Below, piece by piece: positions 1 to 6,985 of a DNA stretch of 32,487 nt. Origin of the DNA: Nitrospirota bacterium (GTDB taxonomy: Bacteria; Nitrospirota; Leptospirillia; Leptospirillales; Leptospirillaceae); the NCBI GenBank assembly GCA_021840555.1, contig JAKBXW010000013.1, positions 1 to 32,487 on the forward strand, given 5' to 3'. Position numbers and translations under genes: made by a program. Position 1 is the stretch's first letter; each line of letters starts with the position of its first letter. Below the pieces are notes generated by a model. It saw only the letters and a program-made list of their open reading frames with translations. It was not told the DNA's origin and searched no databases.

Positions 1-343
1 CGAGGTCGAGAGAGACGTCGGCGACGATGATGCCGAGATTCCAGAGCCAGATGTTCATGACGCCGAGCCGCTCGCTCCAGAGTTTCGTTCCGCAGAGAAC
101 GGGGGTCATGTAGTACATGGCGGCCGCAAAGGCCATCGAGATCCAGGCGTAGATCACCGTCAGGACGTGGACCGGCCGGATGTGCCCGAAGTTCAGGTAG
201 GGCGTTCCCGAGAGAACGTCGGGGTAGGACAGTTTGAGCGAGGTGACGAATCCCAGAGTCGTCCCCATCGCCAGCCAGAAGACGGAGGAGATGATCGCCG
301 TCTTCGCAGCCGTTCCGTTCGGGATTTCTTTTACGGAAGCCAT
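1..343 (-). CDS. ccoN: cbb3-type cytochrome c oxidase subunit I, N-terminal part (cut by window edge)
   Basis: The reverse strand encodes about 114 residues starting MASVKEIPNGTAAK and then runs off the window. The ATG at 341-343 follows a good ribosome binding site (AAGGAGAGAGG). Residues about 15-35 form the first membrane segment. The stretch YLNFGHIRPVHVLTVIYAW matches the early region of cbb3-type heme-copper oxidase subunit I, where the loop after helix 1 leads into the helix 2 histidine region. A second hydrophobic segment and the motif MYYMTPVLCGTKLW follow. In the family this subunit carries heme b and the heme b3-CuB site that reduces oxygen at the inner membrane. The catalytic histidines lie beyond the edge. 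The related nitric oxide reductase large subunit shares the fold, so the exact subfamily is not proven from this part. Confidence 0.8.
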   Translation of the reverse strand, partial: MASVKEIPNGTAAKTAIISSVFWLAMGTTLGFVTSLKLSYPDVLSGTPYLNFGHIRPVHVLTVIYAWISMAFAAAMYYMTPVLCGTKLWSERLGVMNIWLWNLGIIVADVSLDL

Positions 344-829
344 AAATCCTCTCTCCTTTTTTGAAGTGCTACGGTCCGGGTGTGAAGATCCGAACCCCCC
401 ATGGAAATTGCGCGTCCTGTCCACAGCGGACAGAATCCCCGACCGTTGGCTGGGCAGGAGGGGGCGGTTCTCAGGAGTCATATGGGGGTATGGCTTCCCT
501 GGGGATTCCGCCTGTCCCTCCCGCCCAGACCGCGGGTCAAGACCCGATCATGTTCAGCTGATATGATTCGAAGGTTTCCTTATGCAGAATGCGTACCAGA
601 TTCCGGGGGCCAGAATGGAGCACGCTCTTTGATATTCAGGGAATTTTTCTGCTCATAAATGTTGCATCTATGAATCACGAATAAATCGTTGTGTTTCATT
701 TTATATCGCAAATAATGTATATTATGTAAACAATAGCGGATTGTGGCCTTGCGCCGGAAATCATGGAAGTCTATCGACCAGGAAGCCCGGGTCCGGCTTC
801 GTTTCTTTCTTTTTTAAATGCTAGCTGGC
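344..829. other. Gap without a supported gene; AT-rich patch and small inverted repeats
   Basis: No open frame here looks like a protein. The part nearest the oxidase gene is GC-rich and has two short inverted repeats: CTGTCC/GGACAG (417-433) and CGGGTC-AA-GACCCG (533-546). From about 640 to 740 the sequence becomes strikingly AT-rich, with ATAAT-GTAT-ATTAT at 712-725. On the minus strand TTTACA (728-733) lies 19 bases from TATAAA (703-708), a weak promoter candidate that would give the oxidase gene a leader of about 350 nt. None of this is strong enough for a firm call. Confidence 0.4.
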
Positions 830-1010
830 CAAAAGAATTCTGAAAGAATTTGTTCTTGGGTGTAGTGGTTCGCATTGTAGGCTGAAACTGCTATTTCAAT
901 AGGTGTGACATAAGCCGACCGAGTTGGCTCTTGAGTTCTCTTTTCTCCCTTTTTCCCATATCCTCCAACTCGTCAGCTTGGATGGTCTCGCATGGGAAAT
1001 CTCGTTCTTT
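830..1010 (-). pseudogene. Remnant of a DUF29-family gene
   Basis: Reading the minus strand, residues ADELEDMGKREKRELKSQLG then RLMSHLLK match the central helix of DUF29 proteins (consensus roughly EELEDMGxxExRELxSxLxxLLxHLLKWQFQP). Directly after LLK comes TAG at 891-893, where the family has a Trp codon (TGG). The reading continues QFQPTM, which again matches the family. This looks like a W-to-stop mutation in a gene that has also lost both ends: upstream residues are only weakly family-like, and nothing recognisable follows QFQP. DUF29 proteins are small and of unknown function, are often present in many copies, and are often near other mobile small genes. The match is from memory of the family consensus, not from a search. 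Confidence 0.6.
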
Positions 1011-1058
1011 CTGTTCCCGTTTCTCTGCGATGATTCCCCGCAATAGCGGCGTTCTCAA

Positions 1059-1087
1059 TTGGGTTCTCGAAAAAACTGTGCTACGAT
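1059..1087 (+). promoter_or_regulatory. Candidate sigma-70 promoter for the cytochrome c peroxidase operon
   Basis: TTGGGT (1059-1064) and TACGAT (1082-1087) are separated by 17 bases. A TG dinucleotide at 1079-1080 gives an extended -10. The predicted transcript would start about 35 bases before the ATG at 1128. Confidence 0.45.
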
Positions 1088-1127
1088 TTTCTCGCAGGCT
1101 TGGCAATCTTTCTCTTCAGGAGGACCA

Positions 1128-2120
1128 ATGAGACTTTCTCATATCGTTTCAATTTTTCCGGTAATCCTTTCCGTCTCACTAGCGCAGGCCCAGCCCCTGG
1201 TTCCCCTTCCCCCTTCCCCCCCTATCCCCCTTTCCAATCTGGAAACTCCCGCGAAGGTGTCTCTGGGGAAAAAGCTGTTTTTTGACCCCAGGCTCTCGGT
1301 AAACGGCTCCATCAGTTGCGCCTTCTGTCATATGCCGAAGGCAGGCTACGCCGATCCAAGGCCCGTCTCCATCGGTGTCGGGGGAAAGCGGGGAGGACGC
1401 AACGCGCCGCCGGTTCTGAACGCAGCCTACCTGAATCTTCTGTTCTGGGATGGACGGGCCGGAAGCCTCGAGGAGCAGGCTCTCGGTCCATTGACCAATC
1501 CCGTCGAGATGGAGAACCCCTCCAACCAGAGCGTGGTGGATCGTCTCCGAAAGATTGCGGCCTACCGGACATCCTTCCGGGAGGTCTTTGGCGGAGATGT
1601 CTCCATCGACCGGATCGGGGAAGCGATCGCCGCCTACGAACGGACGCTGGTTACGCCGGATTCTCCCTATGACCGATTTCTGATGGGAGACGCGAAGGCC
1701 CTTTCTCCTGCACAAAAACGGGGATTCATGCTCTTCAAGGGAAAGGCCCGCTGCGTCCTTTGCCATTCCGGGGCCCTTCTTTCCGATCAGTCCTACCACA
1801 ATCTTGGTGTCCCCCAGACAGGAACCTTGCCGGTTGATGTCGGCCGGTACGCCGTGACCCATGATCCCCTGGACAAAGGAAAGTTCCGGACGCCTCCGCT
1901 CCGGAACGTGGCACTGACGGCCCCCTACATGCATGACGGAACCTTCAGGACCCTCCGCCAGGTCGTCAATTTCTATGATCGGGGCGGCGGAAAATCACTC
2001 TTTGCGACAAAAGACCCACTGCTGGTTCCTCTCCATCTGAAGAACTCGGAGAAAAGGGATCTTCTGGCCTTTCTCAAAGCTCTGTCGGGAGAGACGAAAA
2101 AAGAGATGAACCAGCCCTGA
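1128..2120 (+). CDS. Di-heme cytochrome c peroxidase (CCP/MauG family), secreted
   Basis: The product has 330 residues. The ATG at 1128 follows AGGAGG at 1118-1123. The N-terminus MRLSHIVSIFPVILSVSLAQA is a signal peptide, so the protein acts in the periplasm. Two c-type heme motifs are visible: CAFCH near residue 64 and CVLCH near residue 209. Family landmarks include LGKKLFFDPRLS before heme 1, NAPPVLNAAYLNLLFWDGR between the hemes, and RNVALTAPYMHDGTF near the C-terminus. Peroxidases of this family reduce hydrogen peroxide to water with electrons from small cytochromes; MauG-type members instead oxidise protein residues. Context does not separate the two. The longer open frame from 1059 lacks a ribosome binding site and would bury the signal peptide. 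The stop is 20 bases before the ribosome binding region of the Mla genes, so cotranscription is likely. Confidence 0.9.
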   Translation: MRLSHIVSIFPVILSVSLAQAQPLVPLPPSPPIPLSNLETPAKVSLGKKLFFDPRLSVNGSISCAFCHMPKAGYADPRPVSIGVGGKRGGRNAPPVLNAAYLNLLFWDGRAGSLEEQALGPLTNPVEMENPSNQSVVDRLRKIAAYRTSFREVFGGDVSIDRIGEAIAAYERTLVTPDSPYDRFLMGDAKALSPAQKRGFMLFKGKARCVLCHSGALLSDQSYHNLGVPQTGTLPVDVGRYAVTHDPLDKGKFRTPPLRNVALTAPYMHDGTFRTLRQVVNFYDRGGGKSLFATKDPLLVPLHLKNSEKRDLLAFLKALSGETKKEMNQP

Positions 2121-2182
2121 ACACAGGATGAAGGGAGAGCGATGAACTCTTTCCCGTCATCAATGACGCGCCGAGGTTAGCC

Positions 2183-2962
2183 ATCGACATTCTTGTCCGA
2201 ATCAGTCCGGTCAGGCTTTTTCATTACTTCCGGGATCTTGGTCAGATCGTCCTTACCAGCATTTACGATCTCATTCGCCTCGTCCTGACCCGCCGGCTGA
2301 TTCTGCACAGCTTTCTTCAGCCAATCGTGGCGGCCGGGATTTCTGCCCTCCCGATCGTCACTGTCGTCGCGCTCCTCGTGGGGGCCGGGATAGTCGCCGA
2401 GACGGGGATCGAGCTTCCACGTCTTGGGATCCAGAACCTCATGGGACCCATCGTCCTTCATGTGATCTTCGGGATCGTCGGTCCCTTTGCGACCGCCCTG
2501 ATCGTCATCGCCCGCTCGACCTCAGGTCTGGCGGTCGAGATCGGGAACATGCGCGTCAACGGAGAGCTCGACACGATCGAGATGCTGGGCGTCAATCTAT
2601 CGAACTTTCTCGTGACCCCCCGTCTCGTGGGTATCGTCGTTTCAAATATCGCCCTGACCTTTTACTTCGGGCTGATCGCGATGGGTGGCGGGTTCGCCAT
2701 GGCCCTGATGGGCCTTTCGATGCCGATCGCCACCCTGGTCAGGATGATCGAGACCAGCATCAAGCTGACGGATCTCGTGCTTCCGGTTCTAGAAGGGCTT
2801 GCCTACGGGACGATCATTGCCTCGGTCAGCGTCTACCATGGGTTGCGGGTGAAAAACTCCCCGGTCGAGGTTCCCCGGGAAACGACCCTGTCCCTCGTCA
2901 GTTCCCTGTCCCTGTGTGTGGTGATGCTCAGCCTCTATCTTATCTTTTCCGCGCTGGCTTGA
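2183..2962 (+). CDS. mlaE: MlaE-family lipid transporter permease; start unresolved
   Basis: This is the membrane subunit of an ABC lipid transporter that moves phospholipids between the outer and inner membranes. From the GTG at 2327 the product would be 211 residues, but the frame is open back to 2132. The upstream codons encode MlaE-like sequence (FHYFRDLG, YDLIRLVLTRRLILHSFLQP) leading into PIVTVVALLVGA. Counting from codon ATC at 2183 gives 259 residues, the family's usual length (about 260). That ATC follows CCGAGG by six bases, but ATC is a very rare start. Alternatively translation starts at ATG 2142, which has an excellent ribosome binding site (AAGGGAGA). That frame ends after 12 codons at TAG 2178-2180, so a one-base loss would have to have broken the gene. 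Several membrane segments and the conserved ELDTIEMLGV cytoplasmic coupling motif are intact. Confidence 0.85.
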   Translation: MDILVRISPVRLFHYFRDLGQIVLTSIYDLIRLVLTRRLILHSFLQPIVAAGISALPIVTVVALLVGAGIVAETGIELPRLGIQNLMGPIVLHVIFGIVGPFATALIVIARSTSGLAVEIGNMRVNGELDTIEMLGVNLSNFLVTPRLVGIVVSNIALTFYFGLIAMGGGFAMALMGLSMPIATLVRMIETSIKLTDLVLPVLEGLAYGTIIASVSVYHGLRVKNSPVEVPRETTLSLVSSLSLCVVMLSLYLIFSALA

Positions 2963-2985
2963 CCTGACGGTAGGAGTCGTATTTT

Positions 2986-3660
2986 TTGGAAACATTGCTT
3001 GATTTCCAGGATGCCAGGATCGGATACGAGCCGGATCGCCCGCTCTTTCCCGCATTGAACCTCCGAATCTCCCGCGGGGACCACATTCACATTACGGGAC
3101 CCTGCGGAATCGGCAAGTCGGCGATCGTAAAGACGGTCCTCGGCCTTCTCACCCTCTGGGAAGGGGAATACACCGCCTTTGGGCGGGACATGACCGCGCC
3201 TTCGGCTCCCCTGCTCTCCTATGTCCGGAAAAAGATCGGCGTTCTTCCCGACAGGGGAGTTCTGTTGAGCCATCTGACGGTCTTCCAGAACATTGCCCTT
3301 CCTCTTCGATTCGGACATTTCGAATCGCTGGAACGGGTGACTGCGCTCCTCGCCCCGTTTCTGGAGGAGTTTCGCCTCGGAGATCTCCTCGATCTCTATC
3401 CGTCCTCCCTGAATCTCGACCAGATCAAAAAGGTGGGCTTTGTCCGCTCTCTGATCAACAACCCGGATCTCCTGATTCTTGACGACCCCTTCGAGGGCCT
3501 TGACGATGAGGGAGTTGAGACATTCTGGAACCGGCTTGCCCGGATCGACTCCGAAAAAGAAATAACCGTTCTTGTGCTGGCAAGAAAGAGTATGGACAGA
3601 CAATCCTTTTTCAGCCATCGCTATCGTTTGGCGGCCGATGGCGTTCACGAGGTCCCATGA
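2986..3660 (+). CDS. mlaF: MlaF-like ABC ATPase with degenerate catalytic motifs
   Basis: The product has 224 residues from TTG 2986, with TAGGAG nine bases upstream. It sits between mlaE and mlaD and overlaps mlaD by ATGA, so it is the expected ATPase of this lipid transporter. The Walker A motif GPCGIGKS (residues 38-45) is intact. The other motifs are not. The Q-loop position reads LPDRG instead of containing Gln. The signature reads LNLDQIKK instead of LSGGQxxR. Walker B reads LLILDDP, with Asp where the catalytic Glu normally sits. The switch region reads VLVLARK, with Arg where the H-loop His is expected. The D-loop (GLDDEG) remains. ATP binding looks possible, but normal hydrolysis is doubtful. 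The length is a little below the family's usual 260-270 residues. Confidence 0.85.
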   Translation: METLLDFQDARIGYEPDRPLFPALNLRISRGDHIHITGPCGIGKSAIVKTVLGLLTLWEGEYTAFGRDMTAPSAPLLSYVRKKIGVLPDRGVLLSHLTVFQNIALPLRFGHFESLERVTALLAPFLEEFRLGDLLDLYPSSLNLDQIKKVGFVRSLINNPDLLILDDPFEGLDDEGVETFWNRLARIDSEKEITVLVLARKSMDRQSFFSHRYRLAADGVHEVP

Positions 3661-4568
3661 AACTTCACTATGTGCATCGCGCCGGGGAAAAAAAAATCGA
3701 ACAGCTGGCGGGAATCTTTCTTCTGGTTCCTCTTGTCGGGTTCATCTTCGGACTGTACGAGATCGCCGTGCACCAGCACGTCTTCGACAGGCGCTTCCAT
3801 CTTTACACCATTCTGGACCAGTCCTACGGAATTGTTCCCGGGACTCCGGTCATGCTCGCTGGGCTCAATGTCGGAGAGGTGGACGGGCTGGATTTCACGA
3901 AGCTGAACCAGATCAAGGTGTCGATGAAGGTCCTCAGCAAATACCAGGACATGATTCGCAAGGACTCCTTCGTCACGATCAAGAAATCCGGAATCATCTC
4001 CGGCGACGTCTCCCTCCGGATCAGCATTGGAACGCCCTGGCTCCCGGAGGTGAAGAACAATGCCCGTCTTCGGGCGGAGACCCCTCTGACCATGGAGCAG
4101 ATCATGGCGAAACTCAACCCGACGATCGTCGATCTTCAGCGAATCGTCCGGAACATCGCCGATCTCTCGAGTTCGATCGATCGCGGGAAGGGCACGGTCG
4201 GGGCGATCCTCAAAAAGCAGGAGATCTACGACGAACTTCAGGGAACGGCGGTCAACATCCGCAAGACATCCGAAAACATCAAGGTCGTGGCCGGCGATCT
4301 TCCTCGCCTCGTCGCGCAGCTGCAATCGATCGTCGACGACGTCAAGAAGGCCACTCCGGCCCTCCCTGAAATCACCGGCAAGACCACTACGATTCTGAAG
4401 ACCACCGGAGAGACGCTCGATACGACCCAGTCGATTCTGAACGGCATCAAGCAAAGCTGGCCGGTCCGGAACCTCATTCCTCCCCCTTCCCCGCCCATTC
4501 CGGCTCTGGGTCCGGTCGATCGGGGAGCGAGCCCGGTTCCATCCCTTTCGGAAGGGGGTGGCAAATGA
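3657..4568 (+). CDS. mlaD: MlaD-family (MCE domain) lipid-binding protein
   Basis: The product has 303 residues; the ATG overlaps the mlaF stop as ATGA. After a basic N-terminus, residues about 17-38 form one membrane anchor (LAGIFLLVPLVGFIFGLYEI). The MCE domain follows at about 44-125, with the typical features GIVPGTPVMLAGLNVGEV and SGIISGDVSLRIS. The rest is a long helical region rich in Thr, Ile and Asp that should form a periplasmic coiled stalk or barrel extension. It ends in a Pro-rich tail. MCE proteins form hexameric rings on the MlaE-MlaF complex and pass lipids across the periplasm. The length is well above E. coli MlaD (about 183), closer to the long MCE proteins of other phyla. 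Confidence 0.9.
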   Translation: MKLHYVHRAGEKKIEQLAGIFLLVPLVGFIFGLYEIAVHQHVFDRRFHLYTILDQSYGIVPGTPVMLAGLNVGEVDGLDFTKLNQIKVSMKVLSKYQDMIRKDSFVTIKKSGIISGDVSLRISIGTPWLPEVKNNARLRAETPLTMEQIMAKLNPTIVDLQRIVRNIADLSSSIDRGKGTVGAILKKQEIYDELQGTAVNIRKTSENIKVVAGDLPRLVAQLQSIVDDVKKATPALPEITGKTTTILKTTGETLDTTQSILNGIKQSWPVRNLIPPPSPPIPALGPVDRGASPVPSLSEGGGK

Positions 4569-5488
4569 AGTCCGGCCATCGGGCATCTCTGGGAGTCCTC
4601 CTTCTGACGCTGGTTCTCGCCGGGTGCGCCGGCACCCCCGTGGCCCACCCCAACAGGGTGAAGGCCCGGGAGAATCTTTCAGGAGCCCAGGAGCTACTGA
4701 TGCAGAACCATCCGGCCCAGGCGCTCTCTTCCATCCGGAAGGCTCTTAAAATGCACCGTCTTTCCGACGATCTTCCCGGAACGATTGACGACATGAACCG
4801 TCTTGCGAGGATCTCATTCTATCTTGGTCGCAACGACGCCTCCAGATTGTGGATCAATCGGGCCCTTCTCCTGGAAGGAATCAGCAACTACTCCGTGAAG
4901 AGGGCGGAAACTTATATCCTGGCATCGGAGACCGCTCCTCCCGGACAGGCCGGCCCATGGATCGAAGAGGCCCACCGGATCGCGGATGCCATGCCCTCCG
5001 GATCTCCGGATAAAGACCGTCTCGAGGCCCGTCTCTTCCAGGTCGAGGGAATGAGGGCCTCCGCCCGGAAAGACTACCGGGGAGCAATTCCCCTTTTCAA
5101 TAAAGCCCTCGCGCTGGATCTTGGCCGGAAAGATCCCCTGTCGGTCGCGACCGACAATGCCAGTCTCGGACGCAACTATTATCTTTCGGGCGATTTCAAG
5201 AATGCCCTCCGCTATTTTGGGACGGCCCTTTCCGGGGATGAAAAACTTCGCAACCATGCCGGGATCGCCTTCGATCTCGAAGGACTCTCTCTCGCGGAGG
5301 CCGGTCTGGGAGAGTATCGGAGCGCGGCAAGGAGAATGATGGAAGCGTCCGGAGTTGAAGCTGGACTCGGGCGAATGGAGATGTCCCGAAGAGATGTGGC
5401 CTTTGCCCGCTCCCTTTTCAAGAACATCCGGACTCCGGACTCGGAGCGCTTTCGGGAGGTTCTCCTTCACTGGTTCGATGCCGATTAG
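4565..5488 (+). CDS. TPR-containing lipoprotein, last gene of the Mla operon
   Basis: The product has 307 residues; the start overlaps the mlaD stop as ATGA. The N-terminus has a signal sequence ending in the lipobox LVLAGC (Cys near residue 21), so the mature protein should be lipid-anchored. The rest is helical, with tetratricopeptide-like repeats. The clearest are around residues 165-185 (YRGAIPLFNKALALD) and 207-225 (SGDFKNALRYFGTAL). TPR proteins are scaffolds for protein contacts. The context suggests a partner of the lipid transporter, perhaps replacing MlaA or MlaC, neither of which is here. That role is inference. It ends nine bases before the stop of the convergent gene, with no clear terminator between them. 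Confidence 0.8.
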   Translation: MKSGHRASLGVLLLTLVLAGCAGTPVAHPNRVKARENLSGAQELLMQNHPAQALSSIRKALKMHRLSDDLPGTIDDMNRLARISFYLGRNDASRLWINRALLLEGISNYSVKRAETYILASETAPPGQAGPWIEEAHRIADAMPSGSPDKDRLEARLFQVEGMRASARKDYRGAIPLFNKALALDLGRKDPLSVATDNASLGRNYYLSGDFKNALRYFGTALSGDEKLRNHAGIAFDLEGLSLAEAGLGEYRSAARRMMEASGVEAGLGRMEMSRRDVAFARSLFKNIRTPDSERFREVLLHWFDAD

Positions 5489-5497
5489 TCTTCGGGG

Positions 5498-6889
5498 TCA
5501 GGCGTAGAAAAAGGTTCCTTCGAAGTCGGTCCGTTCGGAGAGGCGTTCGAGTATCTGGTCGAGAAAGGTGTGAATCGAGGGGGCGGATTCTGGGGGGTAG
5601 GAGATCATGATTCCCCGGTAATGAAGACCCTTCTCAAGCTTTTCTGACTGCCCGTAGCGTGAGAGAGCCCTGGCGATGCGACCCTCCACGGCCCGCCCTT
5701 CGACCGGGCCGGCCTCCAGAATCTGGACCATGAGCAGGTCTTCCTGGGGTCTCATGATCCAGTCGGTGGATCTCAAGGTGGAGGCGATGCTCCCCGTGAT
5801 CAGGCTCCATGCCTTTTCCATGGGTTCCGCTCCATAGTAGCGTTCGACCTCCCGAAGATTGTCAATATGGAGTGCGACCACGGAAAAAGGGATTCCCAGC
5901 CTTCGGGTCCGGCCCCACTCTTCGAGCAACCGGTTCATCGTGGCCCGATAGTCCAGGGAGCCCGACGAGTCACGGGTGGTGAGCGAAGCGTCCCCCCGGT
6001 CGTTTTCCTCCTGGCGTGCGATCAACGCCTTGATCAGCGGCATCGATTCCTGGACCGATTCTGTCCAGGCGTTCGGCGGGTTCCCCGACTCCATTTCAAG
6101 CAGGATGGCGCAAAAGGTTCCCGAATCGACTACGAAGGGAAAAATCCAGACTCCCTCACGTTCTCTTTTCCGAAGGGGGGAAAGAACGCGAAGCGGAAGC
6201 CCCATGATCTCTGCCGGAAAAAGGGAGGCTGTGTTGAGGCTGCGGAATTCTGGACCGTTGCTGAAACCAACGACCCGAAACTGGGTCATTTTTTCGTCGT
6301 ACATAAAAAGAGAAATCCGGCTGTTTCGCATTCCCGCTCCCAGGGACTGACGGAGGGAGTCCAGGACGTTGTCGACCTTTCTCAGGGCTTTCTCCGGAGG
6401 AATCACGGAAAGTTTTTCTATTTCATTCTTTTCTTTTTCAAGAAGTGAGTGGAGGAGAGGCGTCGTCTTCGTCAGGCCAGGGTATCCCGATCCTCTGCCA
6501 GCTTCCAGTTTTCTGACCTCCGCCATCCCTTCCGCGAGCATCCGGTTCTGGCGTCTGAAAACCACGATGGCCGCCACGATTCCACCTAGAAACAGGAGAG
6601 AGGATCCCAGAACGAGAAAGGGATGGGCAATGACCGAGCGCTCCCAGAGCGGCCGCGTGGGGGGCTGTGTTTCATCCCCCAGTCCCAGGTCCTTTCGCAG
6701 AAATTTTTCCGAGCGTTTGAGGTCCTCGACGCTGGCAAGCCGGGGTTCGGGATCGACCGACAGAGAAGGCACGGAATCCTGGGCGACGGGGAATCCGGGA
6801 GTGAAACCCCGGAGAATACCCAGAAAGATGCCTCCAGCCAATAAAATTGGACCGATTGGAATTTTTGACAAGTCCTCTCCGCCTTCCAT
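5498..6889 (-). CDS. Membrane protein with GAF-like region and degenerate GGDEF domain
   Basis: The product has about 463 residues from ATG 6889. Upstream in-frame starts exist at 6922, 6940 (ATG) and 6943 (GTG); none has a good ribosome binding site. I prefer 6889 because the divergent promoter overlaps the longer version. Two membrane segments (IPIGPILLAGGIFLGIL and FLVLGSSLLFLGGIVAAIVVF) flank a periplasmic part. A coiled linker leads to a GAF-like region (about residues 175-285) and a C-terminal GGDEF-fold domain (about 320-463). The GGDEF signature is replaced by QEDLL, so cyclase activity is very unlikely. The RSTD just upstream fits the RxxD inhibitory-site pattern that binds cyclic di-GMP. 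This layout resembles PelD-type receptors, but no pel genes are nearby. A c-di-GMP sensor is the most likely role, by inference. Confidence 0.7.
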   Translation of the reverse strand: MEGGEDLSKIPIGPILLAGGIFLGILRGFTPGFPVAQDSVPSLSVDPEPRLASVEDLKRSEKFLRKDLGLGDETQPPTRPLWERSVIAHPFLVLGSSLLFLGGIVAAIVVFRRQNRMLAEGMAEVRKLEAGRGSGYPGLTKTTPLLHSLLEKEKNEIEKLSVIPPEKALRKVDNVLDSLRQSLGAGMRNSRISLFMYDEKMTQFRVVGFSNGPEFRSLNTASLFPAEIMGLPLRVLSPLRKREREGVWIFPFVVDSGTFCAILLEMESGNPPNAWTESVQESMPLIKALIARQEENDRGDASLTTRDSSGSLDYRATMNRLLEEWGRTRRLGIPFSVVALHIDNLREVERYYGAEPMEKAWSLITGSIASTLRSTDWIMRPQEDLLMVQILEAGPVEGRAVEGRIARALSRYGQSEKLEKGLHYRGIMISYPPESAPSIHTFLDQILERLSERTDFEGTFFYA

Positions 6890-6894
6890 AGAAT
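6865..6894 (+). promoter_or_regulatory. Strong candidate sigma-70 promoter for the nucleotide cyclase operon
   Basis: TTGACA (6865-6870) and TAGAAT (6889-6894) are 18 bases apart. Transcription should start near 6901, giving a leader of about 85 nt before the TTG start at 6986. A small inverted repeat, CGGCA-TTT-TGCCG (6920-6932), lies inside that leader. The promoter overlaps the start of the divergent gene, so the two may interfere. Confidence 0.6.
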
Positions 6895-6985
6895 GAACTG
6901 ATTGTTTCTCTCGACTCTTCGGCATTTTGCCGGATTTCATCACCGGTCGATGGAGTGCACCCGTGAGTCGCCGGACGGAGATTTT

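Noticed and set aside
234-566. 110-residue plus-strand open frame near the left end
   Set aside because: It begins antisense to the oxidase gene and continues into the gap, without motifs or a ribosome binding site.
5486-5500. Terminator between the convergent TPR lipoprotein and GGDEF-like genes
   Set aside because: Only nine bases separate the stops, and no stem with a T-run is present.
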